Source: Candidatus Obscuribacter sp. (lineage in GTDB: Bacteria; Cyanobacteriota; Vampirovibrionia; Obscuribacterales; Obscuribacteraceae). Taken from it: 50,248 nt of DNA. The translations under genes were made by a program, and so were the position numbers. Shown in pieces: positions 14,713 to 23,868 of this stretch. The notes below the pieces were generated by a model. That model made no database searches, had not been told where the DNA came from, and saw only the letters and a list, made by a program, of their open reading frames with translations. The stretch is from NCBI GenBank assembly GCA_021772095.1, contig JADYXR010000044.1, forward strand, positions 1-50,248, read 5' to 3'. Position 1 is the stretch's first letter, and the number at the start of each line of letters is the position of its first letter.

Positions 14713-16209
14713 CTAGTCGCCTATGTTGACCCAAACACTCTTGATGTTCGAGTACAGTTCAATCGAGTGTTTTCCAAGTTCACGACCATAGCCGCTCATC
14801 TTGTAGCCACCGAACGGAACCGCTGGATCGAAGACGTTGTAGCAGTTGACCCAGATAGTGCCAGCCTTGATGTGGGAGGCAAACTTGTGGGCCTTTTTAA
14901 CATCGCGAGTCCAAACCGCGCCGGACAATCCGAAGCGCACTTTGTTCGCTTGTTCTGAAACATCATCAAGTCCTTCGAATGGAATTACCGCAAGAACTGG
15001 TCCGAAGACCTCTTCTTGTGCGATTCTCATGTCGTTTTTGACGTTGGTGAAGATGGTCGGCTTCACGAAATAACCTTTCTTGTGCTCTTCCGGTTGAACG
15101 CCACCGCAAGCAAGGGTCGCGCCTTCTTTTTGAGCAATGTCGACATAGCTCAGGATGCGCTCTTGTTGTTCTTTGGATACTTGTGGTCCGATCTGGGTTG
15201 TTTCGTCCAGTCCGGAGCCTTGACGCATCTTGCCGACGCGATCGAGGAGTTTGCTCATGAATTCATCATGAATGGGTTTCTCGAGGAAAAGACGCGAACC
15301 AGCACAGCAAACTTGTCCTTGATTGAAGAAGATACCGGTAATTGCGCCTTTTACGGCTGCATCGATATCAGCATCAGCAAAAACGATGTTCGGTGCTTTG
15401 CCGCCCAATTCCAGAGAAACTCGCTTCAATGTTTTGATCGAAGCTTGAACGATTTTTTGACCGGTTTTGTCTTCGCCAGTGAAAGCAATTTTGTCCACGT
15501 CGTCGTGGTTTGCCAGGAATTCGCCTGTAGAGTCTGGTCCAAGACCAGTGACGATGTTGATTACGCCTTCAGGGAAACCAGCTTCAAGAGCCAGTTCGCC
15601 GATTCTCAAAGCGCTGAGAGGAGTTTGTTCGGCGGGCTTGAGTACGACGCTATTGCCGCATGCCAACGCTGGACCCCACTTCCATGCCATCATCAGCATA
15701 GGGAAGTTCCAAGGAATGATTTGACCAACTACTCCGATTGGCTCACGGAGCGTATAGGTGAAGAAGTTGTTGTTGGCGTTGATGGTCTCGCCTTCCAGCT
15801 TGGTTGTCCAGCCCGCATAGTAGCGGAACGTTTCAACGGTGGCCGGCACATCGACGTACTTCGATTCATTGATGGGTTTGCCATTGTCGAGAGTTTCGAG
15901 TTCCGCCAATTCATCGGCATGTTGTTCAATCAGGTCGGCCAACTTGTACAAGCATCTGGCTCGCTGAGCCGCAGTCATCTTTCTATGAAAGCGACCGTCC
16001 TCGAAAGCCTGCCGTGCAGCCTTCACTGCCATATCGACGTCTTCTTTTCCAGCTTCTGCTACTTCAGCCAAAAGCTCTTCGGTTGCCGGGTTGTATACCT
16101 TGAAGTATTTGCCGGACTTGGGCTCCACCCACTTTCCATTGATGAGGAGCTTTTTCGGCTTCTTCAACCATTCTTTGCAAAGCAATTCTTTTTCTTGCAT
16201 AACGGCCAT
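14713..16209 (-). CDS. NAD(P)-dependent aldehyde dehydrogenase
   Basis: A 498-residue member of the ALDH superfamily, closest in pattern to class 1/2 and betaine-aldehyde-type enzymes, which oxidise aldehydes to acids. The Asn motif is in IIPWNFPMLM, the general base Glu in VSLELGGKAPN (about 268) and the nucleophile Cys in NQGQVCCAGSR (about 301). The C-terminal PFGGYKMSGYGRELG motif is intact. Length is normal. The ATG at 16209 has a strong GGAGGG site six bases upstream. It is a single-gene unit with its own terminator. The substrate cannot be told from sequence. A 423-codon open frame on the opposite strand is a shadow. Confidence 0.96.
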   Translation of the reverse strand: MAVMQEKELLCKEWLKKPKKLLINGKWVEPKSGKYFKVYNPATEELLAEVAEAGKEDVDMAVKAARQAFEDGRFHRKMTAAQRARCLYKLADLIEQHADELAELETLDNGKPINESKYVDVPATVETFRYYAGWTTKLEGETINANNNFFTYTLREPIGVVGQIIPWNFPMLMMAWKWGPALACGNSVVLKPAEQTPLSALRIGELALEAGFPEGVINIVTGLGPDSTGEFLANHDDVDKIAFTGEDKTGQKIVQASIKTLKRVSLELGGKAPNIVFADADIDAAVKGAITGIFFNQGQVCCAGSRLFLEKPIHDEFMSKLLDRVGKMRQGSGLDETTQIGPQVSKEQQERILSYVDIAQKEGATLACGGVQPEEHKKGYFVKPTIFTNVKNDMRIAQEEVFGPVLAVIPFEGLDDVSEQANKVRFGLSGAVWTRDVKKAHKFASHIKAGTIWVNCYNVFDPAVPFGGYKMSGYGRELGKHSIELYSNIKSVWVNIGD

Positions 16210-16749
16210 GTAAGACCCTCCGATGATCGGTCAAAAGGATGTACTGCACAGGCACAATCCGCCCGCAACTGGGATAAGTTTACATGACGATTTAATATTT
16301 CCTGAATAGTTCCCAAATGTTTAAGATTGGCGAGTTCGTGATGCAAGCGACCGTTGGCTACGGTCGCGCGCACTTGCTGCCACAGTTCTGAAGTGCGTCT
16401 TCGAGATTAATAGACCTTGGTACTAAATGCGGTGTCATCAAAAGGAATCATATAAGTCCAGCGAACTTTGCGCTCTAGCCAATTTGAGAACTTTGGTGTC
16501 TATTCTTGTGTTTTCGTAATCACTTTGGCAAGGTGGATTTTTTGTATGTTGTTCTCGTCGTACAGGATTCCGCAAGACCTTGCGGATTTGTCCAACATCT
16601 GGAGGCGGTGGCTCCGTCTGCGTTTTGGTTGATTGAAGTTTGAACCGATATCGGTTTAGTAATTTTTTGCGCAAATTCCTCAAAATTTTTTTGAACTTTT
16701 TTCGTCGATTTTCCGTTTTAAAGAGTACACGGCAATCGAGGACTGCACA
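16210..16749. other. Intergenic region with one degenerate repeat
   Basis: About 540 bases between the divergent aldehyde dehydrogenase and transposase-like genes. It becomes AT-rich from about 16660. It holds one degenerate palindrome (16643-16656) and no convincing gene or promoter. Confidence 0.5.
16643..16656. repeat. Degenerate palindromic repeat
   Basis: AACCGATATCGGTT: the inner 14 bases are intact but both outer bases differ (G at left, T at right). Confidence 0.8.
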
Positions 16750-17742
16750 ATGAAAATTCAAAGCCTTCGGGTACGAACAAAAAGAGCAAAAAGTTCGGAA
16801 GACCAACGACTTAAAACGCTGGAAACCTTCAATAAGACTTATCCCACAGACAGCCACTGCTACCGAGAAATATGGAAACGATCTCATCATTCACAAATAC
16901 CGATCTGTGCATTTTGCAACGAATCCAACCACCAATTCGAGTTTGATAGACGAACCTTCAAATGCAACAAATGCCATAGAAAAAACTCTGTAACTGCAGG
17001 AACCTTTTTTGAAAACATTCGCTCTCCGCGTGCATGGTTAGGGCGTCTATGGTTTCTCGAAAAAGGAGTCGAAGTGAATTCGGCCCAATTCGCTAAACTT
17101 TTCAACATCGCATCGTCGACTTCGTTAAACATGCTCAAAAAAATCATGATGGTAGTGGTGAATGAACTCTCCGCGCATAGCACAGTTAACTCTTCCGAAT
17201 TCGAAGACGCGATCTCGCGGAGAAGTGCTGAGACTCCCGTCAATCAACATCCAAGAAGTGAAATTCAGGTCGAAACATCGATTGTTGAGGATTTGGTTTC
17301 GCCATTGATTGAAAAATTGGACGTCTGCGAGTTGGGTATTTTCAAATTGCTGGAAGTGGACAAACCGTTGTCCAGCGATCAACTGCTTATCCGCGGAGCG
17401 CTCACTTCTGGTGAACTGGCGTTATCGCTATTGAATTTGAAAAGCCTTGGATTGGTGAAATTTTTACCGGGCGATCTCTATGCGCGAGATAAGCCGCCGG
17501 CGCCACCAATCTGTGATGGCGCCCAATCGTCACGAGTGTTGAAATTTACCGGTATCATCATCGAGACGTATCAGGGGATCAGCCGTAAATATCTTCAGTT
17601 GTATCTTTGCGCCGTGTGGATTTTTACGGATCGAAAGCGCTGGGGGCAAGGCTCGTTAATTGCAGCCTGTAGCAAAGCTGCAGAGATAAAGGATTCCCAG
17701 GTTCGCGCGTATGTTTCGCCGCCGTCGGTCAGGATTCCATAG
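16750..17742 (+). CDS. Chimeric DNA-binding protein: IS1595-type zinc ribbon plus winged helix
   Basis: A 330-residue protein. Residues about 50-125 look like the N-terminus of IS1595/ISXO2-type transposases: a zinc ribbon (CAFC...CNKCHRK), VTAGTFFEN, then a helical segment (RAWLGRLWFLEKGVEVNSAQ). The DDE nuclease domain expected next is absent. Instead, residues about 190-245 resemble a DprA-type winged helix (GIFKLLEVDKPLSSDQLL, then LNLKSLGLVKFLPGDLYARD). The tail GISRKYLQLYL resembles the end of ISXO2-type transposases. The ATG at 16750 has GAGGA seven bases upstream. No inverted repeats typical of an IS were found. It may be a domesticated regulator derived from a transposase; a decayed transposase is the alternative. 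Confidence 0.7.
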   Translation: MKIQSLRVRTKRAKSSEDQRLKTLETFNKTYPTDSHCYREIWKRSHHSQIPICAFCNESNHQFEFDRRTFKCNKCHRKNSVTAGTFFENIRSPRAWLGRLWFLEKGVEVNSAQFAKLFNIASSTSLNMLKKIMMVVVNELSAHSTVNSSEFEDAISRRSAETPVNQHPRSEIQVETSIVEDLVSPLIEKLDVCELGIFKLLEVDKPLSSDQLLIRGALTSGELALSLLNLKSLGLVKFLPGDLYARDKPPAPPICDGAQSSRVLKFTGIIIETYQGISRKYLQLYLCAVWIFTDRKRWGQGSLIAACSKAAEIKDSQVRAYVSPPSVRIP

Positions 17743-17763
17743 CACTATATCTGGTGCGCAATT

Positions 17764-18984
17764 TTACTCTTCGCTAGTCTGAGAACTTTCAGATGAGTGA
17801 TCGGGATACTCTCCAAGGTGCACCGCAAGCGCTTCGCCGGTACCGCCCCGGAGAATGTAGAAGTTTAGCGTGTCCTCGATTTTTCTGGATCGAACATAAT
17901 CTCGTACATCCTTTCTCGACTGAACATCTTTTCCATCGATCTTTTGAATCACGTCTTGCTTGCGCAGTCCGGCCTTTTCGGCGGGACTACCAGGATAGAT
18001 TTCTACTACCACCACGCCGCGGGTGGTAGGAGGCATGCCGAGGCTTTTTGTCATTGTTTCGGAAAGCTCTTTCATCGCAATGCCAAGCCATGGTCGCAAT
18101 ATCTTCTTGTGTGCGATCAAGTCATCGCACACGGATTTTGCAATATCGACGGGTATTGAGAAACCGATGTTCTGAGCAACGAAACCCTTCACCACGGCGG
18201 TATTTACGCCAATCACTTCACCCTTTAAATTCAGCAGAGGTCCGCCGGAATTTCCGGTGTTGATTGCCGCATCTGTTTGAATGAAATTGATATTGTCATT
18301 GATGTCATAAACATTTCGACCTACGGCCGAAACAATACCCAGTGTGACAGTGTGGTCGTATCCTAACGGACTGCCGATGGCGATAGCGAATTCCCCTGGT
18401 CTTAAATTCGTCGATGAACCCATCTGAAGAATAGGTAAATTAGCTGCGTCGATCTTCAAAACAGCCAAATCCGAAAACGTGTCGATACCAACTATAGTGG
18501 CAACGATATTCCTTCCATCGTTTAAGGTTACTTCGATTCGTTTGGCGCCTTTGACTACGTGCGCGTTGGTCAAAATGAACCCTTCCGGACGCACGATGAA
18601 CCCCGAGCCAGTTTGTTTGATCGGGCGCAGATTAGCTAATCGCTCTGGATCGATTTCGCGATTATTGAAGAAAAATCTGCCGCCGTTCGGGCCGAACGGC
18701 ATCATTGCCTGAAGTCCCGGTGCGCTTGGTTTTTCAACTTCGATATTCACCACCGCCGGTGCGGCCGCTTCTGCGATATCGGCTATGCGATTGCCCTGGA
18801 ACAGAAGAGTGTTGCCGTCATCGGATAGCGCTGACAGAAGTTTCGTCGCTCTGCCAGCTGCACTCTCATTTTGCTTGTTTCTTGATTCGGCTCGCGCAGG
18901 TGCGAACATTTTGTTGTCCAAAATGAACGCGCTGAATACAAGAGCGATTGCAGCTAGAGCAACCAATCGTTTCCAGTTAGTCAT
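17764..18984 (-). CDS. HtrA/Deg-family serine protease with one PDZ domain
   Basis: A 406-residue periplasmic or exported trypsin-like protease. A signal-anchor lies at about 5-22 (LVALAAIALVFSAFIL). The triad is His in LTNAHVVKG, Asp in TFSDLAVLKI and Ser in NTGNSGGPLL. The C-terminal 90 residues form a single PDZ domain (RPWLGIAM, GSPAEKAGLRKQDVIQKIDG). Architecture matches bacterial and cyanobacterial HhoA/HtrA proteins that degrade misfolded envelope proteins. I chose the ATG at 18984, with GGAG seven bases upstream; a reading from 19029 adds 15 unlikely residues. It lies 181 bases downstream of guaB3 in the same direction, with a repeat between them. Confidence 0.95.
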   Translation of the reverse strand: MTNWKRLVALAAIALVFSAFILDNKMFAPARAESRNKQNESAAGRATKLLSALSDDGNTLLFQGNRIADIAEAAAPAVVNIEVEKPSAPGLQAMMPFGPNGGRFFFNNREIDPERLANLRPIKQTGSGFIVRPEGFILTNAHVVKGAKRIEVTLNDGRNIVATIVGIDTFSDLAVLKIDAANLPILQMGSSTNLRPGEFAIAIGSPLGYDHTVTLGIVSAVGRNVYDINDNINFIQTDAAINTGNSGGPLLNLKGEVIGVNTAVVKGFVAQNIGFSIPVDIAKSVCDDLIAHKKILRPWLGIAMKELSETMTKSLGMPPTTRGVVVVEIYPGSPAEKAGLRKQDVIQKIDGKDVQSRKDVRDYVRSRKIEDTLNFYILRGGTGEALAVHLGEYPDHSSESSQTSEE

Positions 18985-19125
18985 CGAGTATCTCCATTTG
19001 ATCTTACATAAGCGGAGCCGGAATCCCATTCAGATCTTAGCGCGCTACGCAGGTCACATCATCTCAATCTATCGCAAAGGACTGAGAATGACTTTAATTG
19101 ATGTCAGGCGGCTGCTGTCAAAACT

Positions 19126-19141
19126 CAACCGATATCGGTTG
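19126..19141. repeat. Palindromic repeat with extended arms, terminator-like
   Basis: Exact core between guaB3 and htrA. The flanks add six pairs (left AAAACT, right AGTTTT), giving a 28-bp perfect palindrome with T runs on both strands, so it could act as a bidirectional terminator, here after guaB3. Confidence 0.9.
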
Positions 19142-19165
19142 AGTTTTTGTTGTTCCCTTGAAATC

Positions 19166-20371
19166 CTATCGCCCCATTCCCAGCTGCTGTGCGGATTGAT
19201 AGACTTTTCCCTCAGTCAAGATGGAGGGAGCGATTACCATTTCAACTTCCTGCATTTGCTTTAAATTCGCCGCACCTAGAGTGCCCATGCTGGTTTGAAG
19301 TGCGCCGGCGATGTTTTGGGTTCCGTCGTCGACATTTGCAGGTCCTCGCAATATTTGTTTGAGGCTCACGGTTGTTCCAACTTTGATTCTCGTTCCTCGT
19401 GGCAGTACTGGGCTAGGAGTAGCCATCCCCCAGTGATAACCCCGGCCTGGAGATTCTGTTGATTTTGCAAGCGGCGAACCGATCATAACGGCGTCTGCAC
19501 CGCAGGCGATGGCTTTGCAAATGTCACCTGACGTGACCATGCCGCCATCGGCAATAAGCAAAGGAATGCGCTCGTTTTTTTGCGCAAAGACTTGGGCAGC
19601 ACCACGACAGTCCGCGATTGCGGTAGCCATCGGCACGCCGATACCCAGAACGCCTCTTGATGTGCATGCGGCCCCAGGACCGACGCCGACCAGAATACCC
19701 GCGACTCCAGTTTCCATCAGTTCCAATGCCGTGTCATAGGCTACTGCGTTTCCGACAATTACTGGGACCGATATCGATGCGCAAAATTTTGTAAGGTCAA
19801 GACCGGCTTCGCCACTGGCGCTTCGGTGTTCGATGCCGGTTACAGTAGACTGCACGAACAGAATATCTAAGCCGGCTTCGATGGCCAGGCGACCGTACTT
19901 CTCTGCCAGGTTAGGCGTAACTGAAGCTGCGACGACACCGCCCAATTTCTTGATTTCCTCGATTCGCTTTCCAATAAGCTCTTCTTTGACCGGGCTTGAA
20001 TAAAGCTTTTGCATGATTTCGACGAACTGGTTTTTATCGCACGAAATGATTTCGGCATAAATCTCGTCGCAATTTTCATACCGAGTCTGGATGCCTTGCA
20101 GGTTGAGTACGCCAAGCCCACCGAGTTGACTCATAAGCCCGGCAAACTTTACGTCAACTACGCTGTCCATGGCGCTCGCTAGAATGGGGACCTCTAGTTT
20201 GTGTCCAGCCAGCTCAACTGAGATGTCGCAAATTTCCGGATCCAACGTCGATGACCCAGGCACCAGCGCTACCTCATCGAAGCCGTAAGCCCTCCTTGAG
20301 GGTTTGCCTCGGCCGATCGATAGTTCTTCGCCGAATTTCGTCTGTTGGGCGAATTGGACAGTCTTAGCCAT
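19166..20371 (-). CDS. guaB3: GuaB3-family IMP dehydrogenase-related protein
   Basis: A 401-residue (beta/alpha)8 enzyme lacking CBS domains. IGRGKPSRRAYGFDEVALVP at the N-terminus, LNLQGIQTRYE, the loop GPGAACTSRG with catalytic Cys236, ADGGMVTSGDICKAIACGAD and the C-terminal EGKVYQSAQQLGMGR match the GuaB3 group of cyanobacteria and actinobacteria. The cyanobacterial member has been reported as an IMP dehydrogenase (IMP to XMP, NAD-dependent) in guanine nucleotide synthesis. The start at 20371 is supported by a GGGGGA site and by the family. A canonical CBS-containing guaB is not in the window. Confidence 0.93.
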   Translation of the reverse strand: MAKTVQFAQQTKFGEELSIGRGKPSRRAYGFDEVALVPGSSTLDPEICDISVELAGHKLEVPILASAMDSVVDVKFAGLMSQLGGLGVLNLQGIQTRYENCDEIYAEIISCDKNQFVEIMQKLYSSPVKEELIGKRIEEIKKLGGVVAASVTPNLAEKYGRLAIEAGLDILFVQSTVTGIEHRSASGEAGLDLTKFCASISVPVIVGNAVAYDTALELMETGVAGILVGVGPGAACTSRGVLGIGVPMATAIADCRGAAQVFAQKNERIPLLIADGGMVTSGDICKAIACGADAVMIGSPLAKSTESPGRGYHWGMATPSPVLPRGTRIKVGTTVSLKQILRGPANVDDGTQNIAGALQTSMGTLGAANLKQMQEVEMVIAPSILTEGKVYQSAQQLGMGR

Positions 20372-20475
20372 GAATTTGGTCCCCCATTTGTTTCGCTTAT
20401 ATTATCACCGGATATTTGGCAAGCCGCATCACGTCACGCATACAATTACAGTTCTTAGCCGAAAGGTTTTTTACT

Positions 20476-20491
20476 CAACCGATATCGGTTG
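20476..20491. repeat. Palindromic repeat, exact copy
   Basis: Exact copy in the divergent promoter region between guaB3 and the cysteine-cluster gene, followed by A then eight T on the plus strand. Confidence 0.95.
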
Positions 20492-20562
20492 AATTTTTTT
20501 TGCGTCTGACAAACCCGAGCCATTCTGGGTAAGCTGTATTTGACAATAATTTGGAGCATGAT

Positions 20563-21801
20563 ATGACTGCAGCGCAATCAGTGGAGACATTGCACATTCC
20601 GGAAGGGCTCAATTACGAGTGCACAGGATGCGGTAAGTGCTGCGGCGGTTGGTCAGTGCCCTTGACCGAACAAGATTATTTTCGAATAGCTGATATTGAT
20701 TGGGGAAAGCAATCTCCCGAAAGATATTTCGGCAAAAGTTTGTTTCGTGAGATGCGTGATTACGAGAGTGAGTCTACTCCATACACGCATGCCATCATGG
20801 AAGGTGCTGATGGACACTGCCCTTTCCTTGTGGACAAGCTCTGTTTCATTCACGCCAAATTCGATTCGAAAACCAAACCATCGATCTGTCAGTTGTTTCC
20901 GTACTCGTTTAATAGAACTCCCAGTGGTACTTACGCGACTATAAGTTTTTACAGCATGGGTGCGGTAAACAACAGTGGCAGAGCGCTAGTTGAACAACGC
21001 GACTATCTTGAAAGTAAATTCGCCGAGTTCAATCAACTTTATCCAGATCACCAACCAAATTGGTCCCAAATCCAGCTGACCACGGGCATCTCGATGACCT
21101 GGGACCAATATCTTACACACGAAGAAAAGTTGATTTCGTATATAAAGGACCGCTCCGTTTCTCTAGAGAATCGCTTCTTGAACGGTTCAAATTATCTGGC
21201 TCGGATCATGCAAGAGGCGCGTGGATCTGCAGTTGCCCCAGCCGTGGCGTCTACCGATGGAGCGGCAAATCTCAACTGGTTAGACAAAAATTTGCTGACG
21301 GCTCTCCACAAAATTTATTTTCCAATTGATAAATTGGGTCGCGGAGAAGGTGATTTCAATTTCTATCGATTCCTCTATCAAACCGGCTTTCAGGGGCTCT
21401 TTCCCGGTACAAAAATTAGAGTACCAGGCAAAAGTTATTCGTTCGAAACTCTTGAACGCATGCCGTTTCCGTCCACGGACCCCGACATCGAAGATCTCAT
21501 TTATAGATACTTTTACTCTAGAATTTTCGGTAAGCATTATTTCGGCGCTGGTTTTGGCCAGCTCTCTTTGATTACAGGGTTCAATCACTTAGCAATCATC
21601 TTTGGATTGATTAAACTACAGTCCAAAGCTATAGCTAAACTTCGAAACGCTGAAGTGGTCAGTTATCTGGACGTGGCAGCTGCGGTTCGGCAGTTAGAAA
21701 AGAGATTGGGCGAAACCTCTCTAGATGGAATGGCAGCCGCCACTTTTGAAGCTTTAATGACCAGCAATCGCCGAGTTGCTCGAGTTTTGGCACATTCTTA
21801 A
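20563..21801 (+). CDS. YkgJ-family cysteine-cluster protein
   Basis: A 412-residue protein whose N-terminal 120 residues carry a metal-binding cysteine cluster: YECTGCGKCCGGWSVPL, then GHCPFLVDKLCFIH and PSICQLFPYSF. This is the YkgJ/FliB-type cluster (zinc or iron-sulfur), also present in flagellin lysine methylases, but no methylation role can be claimed here. The remaining 290 residues are mostly helical with one moderately hydrophobic stretch (about 325-350) and are not recognised. The ATG at 20563 with GGAG six bases upstream is preferred to a TTG at 20551. It is transcribed toward the pilin-like cluster but ends before the first promoter there. Confidence 0.8.
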   Translation: MTAAQSVETLHIPEGLNYECTGCGKCCGGWSVPLTEQDYFRIADIDWGKQSPERYFGKSLFREMRDYESESTPYTHAIMEGADGHCPFLVDKLCFIHAKFDSKTKPSICQLFPYSFNRTPSGTYATISFYSMGAVNNSGRALVEQRDYLESKFAEFNQLYPDHQPNWSQIQLTTGISMTWDQYLTHEEKLISYIKDRSVSLENRFLNGSNYLARIMQEARGSAVAPAVASTDGAANLNWLDKNLLTALHKIYFPIDKLGRGEGDFNFYRFLYQTGFQGLFPGTKIRVPGKSYSFETLERMPFPSTDPDIEDLIYRYFYSRIFGKHYFGAGFGQLSLITGFNHLAIIFGLIKLQSKAIAKLRNAEVVSYLDVAAAVRQLEKRLGETSLDGMAAATFEALMTSNRRVARVLAHS

Positions 21802-21841
21802 GAAAAAGTTGAAAATTGTAGTCTAGACAACAAAAAACGTA

Positions 21842-21870
21842 TTGACTTGCATGGTTTCTTAACGTAGTCT
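21842..21870 (+). promoter_or_regulatory. Promoter of pilin-like copy 1
   Basis: TTGACT, 17-base spacer, TAGTCT. The same layout is found upstream of copies 2 and 4. Confidence 0.65.
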
Positions 21871-21975
21871 AATCGCATCGAATTTCTTCGACGGTTGCAC
21901 TTTTCGCAACCGACCAGTCCGAACCTTACTATTTACTACATACCTTTCACTTGCTTAATTGCAGGAGGTCTACTT

Positions 21976-22494
21976 ATGCGTAACTTCACTAAAATGCTCG
22001 TCGCAGCCGCAGTTGTCATCGGTGTTTCCGGCGCTCCAGCATACGCACAATCTTTCGGAGATGCATTCTCATCGCAAGCCACCATGGGTGAAATTGGCGG
22101 TGGTAACAACACCTTCAATAACACTGGTGCTCAGACTGAGCAAATCAACAACGGTGCTGCACCGATTCTTCAAGGTGCCACCAACGGTACAATCGGACCA
22201 CAAGGCGGAGACGCAACCTCCATCATGGGTGTCAACACCGCAGGTACTGTCCGCGTTAACAACTTGGCTAACTTAGAAGCTTTGCTCAACATCATCGCAA
22301 ACGGAATGGAAATCCTCGGTATCGCCTGGGGCGGTCCTACAATGATCATGGGCTTCATGCACATGGCTGCTGGTTCGCACGACGCAATGAAGAAAGTACT
22401 CTTCGGCGCAGCTGGCGTGACTGGTGGATTGGCTACACCTGGTTGCATCAACTGGCTCGTAGCATCCGCTCGCGATGCCAACTTGTTCAGCTAG
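21976..22494 (+). CDS. Exported two-helix protein, copy 1 (VirB2/TrbC pilin-like)
   Basis: 172 residues: a 24-residue signal peptide (MRNFTKMLVAAAVVIGVSGA..., cleavage after AYA) and a 148-residue mature part. The mature part has a polar Asn/Gln/Gly/Thr-rich half (about 25-95), then two hydrophobic segments (about 110-132, 141-163) joined by a short loop (GSHDAMKK). One Cys (157) lies in the second. Signal peptide, two helices and a charged loop are the architecture of VirB2/TrbC pilins of type IV secretion; this is analogy by eye, not proven homology. The ATG at 21976 follows a perfect AGGAGG site. It has its own promoter and terminator. Three paralogues follow. Confidence 0.85.
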   Translation: MRNFTKMLVAAAVVIGVSGAPAYAQSFGDAFSSQATMGEIGGGNNTFNNTGAQTEQINNGAAPILQGATNGTIGPQGGDATSIMGVNTAGTVRVNNLANLEALLNIIANGMEILGIAWGGPTMIMGFMHMAAGSHDAMKKVLFGAAGVTGGLATPGCINWLVASARDANLFS

Positions 22495-22520
22495 TACTAC
22501 GGTACATAACCAAGACTATA

Positions 22521-22546
22521 AGAGAGGGGCCGCCGCCCCTCTCTTT
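22521..22546 (+). terminator. Terminator of pilin-like copy 1
   Basis: AGAGAGGGGC and GCCCCTCTCT form a perfect 10-bp stem with a CGCC loop and a short T run, 27 bases after the stop. Confidence 0.9.
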
Positions 22547-22591
22547 CATTTATATGTTGAAGATTGGTGCTCTGGCTCGGGTTCAATTACT

Positions 22592-22607
22592 CAACCGATA
22601 TCGGTTG
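22592..22607. repeat. Palindromic repeat, exact copy
   Basis: Exact copy between pilin-like copies 1 and 2; three further pairs extend it. The rest of this 516-base gap holds the copy 1 terminator and the copy 2 promoter, with no other gene seen. Confidence 0.95.
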
Positions 22608-22907
22608 AGTGTGGAGGATTGAACCAGATTGGTTCGTCTACTGCTCGGAAGCGTTTCCCGTGCGCACCAATCTGTAGGAAGCAGGAAAATGTGAAGTAGG
22701 AACTTGAGATACTGGGACTCTCGGGCTCTCTCAACAGTTGATCAACTACGCAACGAGCGAGCATACGTCAAGCGGATGCTTAAGCATCCATGCCAATTTC
22801 CGTTCTCGATTCCAACGGACATCGGCTACATAATCGACGAAACGCGTTTTCCATTTGTGACTTTTTCGTGGCATTTTTGTGACATGGAAATTCCTGAAAT
22901 TAGGTGC

Positions 22908-22936
22908 TTGACTTCCTCTTGGGTTGCGCTTACACT
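22908..22936 (+). promoter_or_regulatory. Promoter of pilin-like copy 2
   Basis: TTGACT, 17-base spacer, TACACT, about 75 bases before the start codon. Confidence 0.7.
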
Positions 22937-23010
22937 TGACATGCTTGAAACAAATTACTAGATTTTTTCTCTTTCCGACTTAGCACTTGCAGACCGCCTG
23001 GAGGTTTTTT

Positions 23011-23529
23011 ATGCACAAAATTACTAAGATGATTGTCGCCGCAGCCCTTTTGATTGGTATCACCGGCGCACCAGCTCATGCACAATCTTTCGGCGATGCG
23101 TTCTCTTCGCAAGCCACAATGGGCGAAATCGGTGGTGGCAATAACACCTTCAATAACACCGGAGCTCAAACTGAGCAAATCAATAATGGTGCCGCACCGA
23201 TTCTTCAAGGTGCCACCAACGGTACGATTGGACCACAAGGTGGAGATGCGACTTCCATCATGGGTGTCAACACCGCTGGTACAGTACGTGTAAACAACCT
23301 GGCTAACTTGGAAGCCTTGCTCAACATCATCGCAAACGGTATGGAAATCCTCGGTATCGCCTGGGGTGGTCCTACAATGATCATGGGCTTCATGCACATG
23401 GCTGCTGGTTCGCACGATGCAATGAAGAAAGTTCTCTTCGGCGCCGCTGGTGTGACTGGTGGATTGGCAACACCCGGTTGCATCAACTGGCTAGTTGCAT
23501 CCGCCCGCGATGCTAACCTCTTCAGCTAA
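23011..23529 (+). CDS. Exported two-helix protein, copy 2 (VirB2/TrbC pilin-like)
   Basis: 172 residues. The signal peptide (MHKITKMIVAAALLIGITGA..., cleavage after AHA) differs from copy 1, but the 148-residue mature protein is identical to copies 1 and 4. Over the first 31 mature codons 12 differ from copy 1, all synonymous, so the identity is not due to a very recent duplication. The ATG at 23011 has TGGAGG seven bases upstream; the frame is open to 22987 but that start lacks a site. Its own promoter and terminator flank it. Confidence 0.87.
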   Translation: MHKITKMIVAAALLIGITGAPAHAQSFGDAFSSQATMGEIGGGNNTFNNTGAQTEQINNGAAPILQGATNGTIGPQGGDATSIMGVNTAGTVRVNNLANLEALLNIIANGMEILGIAWGGPTMIMGFMHMAAGSHDAMKKVLFGAAGVTGGLATPGCINWLVASARDANLFS

Positions 23530-23555
23530 TCAATTAGTCTGTCATTTAAATTTAG

Positions 23556-23580
23556 AAGGGGAGGCGAAGCCTCCCCTTTT
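23556..23580 (+). terminator. Terminator of pilin-like copy 2
   Basis: AAGGGGAGGC and GCCTCCCCTT form a perfect 10-bp stem with a GAA loop, followed by T residues. Confidence 0.92.
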
Positions 23581-23751
23581 GCTTTGCGTTCGCGAGCGAC
23601 GTTCATGAAGACTTGATTGTTAGCCATGTTTAGCAAGTTCAGTCTAACCATCTGGTTCGGAGAACAGCCAGACTAAACGAAATTAGCAAAATTCATTTGG
23701 ACATCAGTGGGAAAAACCGCATGAAACTGCCGTTTTCTATCACCAACGTGG

Positions 23752-23780
23752 TTGCACATTCGGATTGATGTCAGTATACT
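23752..23780 (+). promoter_or_regulatory. Promoter of pilin-like copy 3
   Basis: TTGCAC, 17-base spacer, TATACT. The -35 is weaker and the -10 better than in the other three. The remainder of the 339-base gap shows no gene. Confidence 0.6.
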
Positions 23781-23868
23781 GACTTCTGCATGTCGTTGAT
23801 ATGCCAGTTTCTCGATTCGGATTTACTAATTCAACATTCAAAACAGATTTGCCCGGGAGGGTTCTATT

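Noticed and set aside
15016..16287. Long open frame of 423 codons opposite the aldehyde dehydrogenase gene
   Set aside because: The minus-strand gene has all ALDH motifs, normal length and a strong ribosome-binding site; the opposite frame resembles nothing and is a codon-bias shadow.
16438..16890. 150-codon minus-strand frame overlapping the start of the transposase-like gene
   Set aside because: It overlaps a better supported gene with recognisable zinc-ribbon motifs, and its own sequence is unlike any protein family.
22930..23415. Antisense open frames opposite the pilin-like genes
   Set aside because: They recur opposite several copies only because the sense genes are paralogous; none has its own ribosome-binding site or recognisable product.
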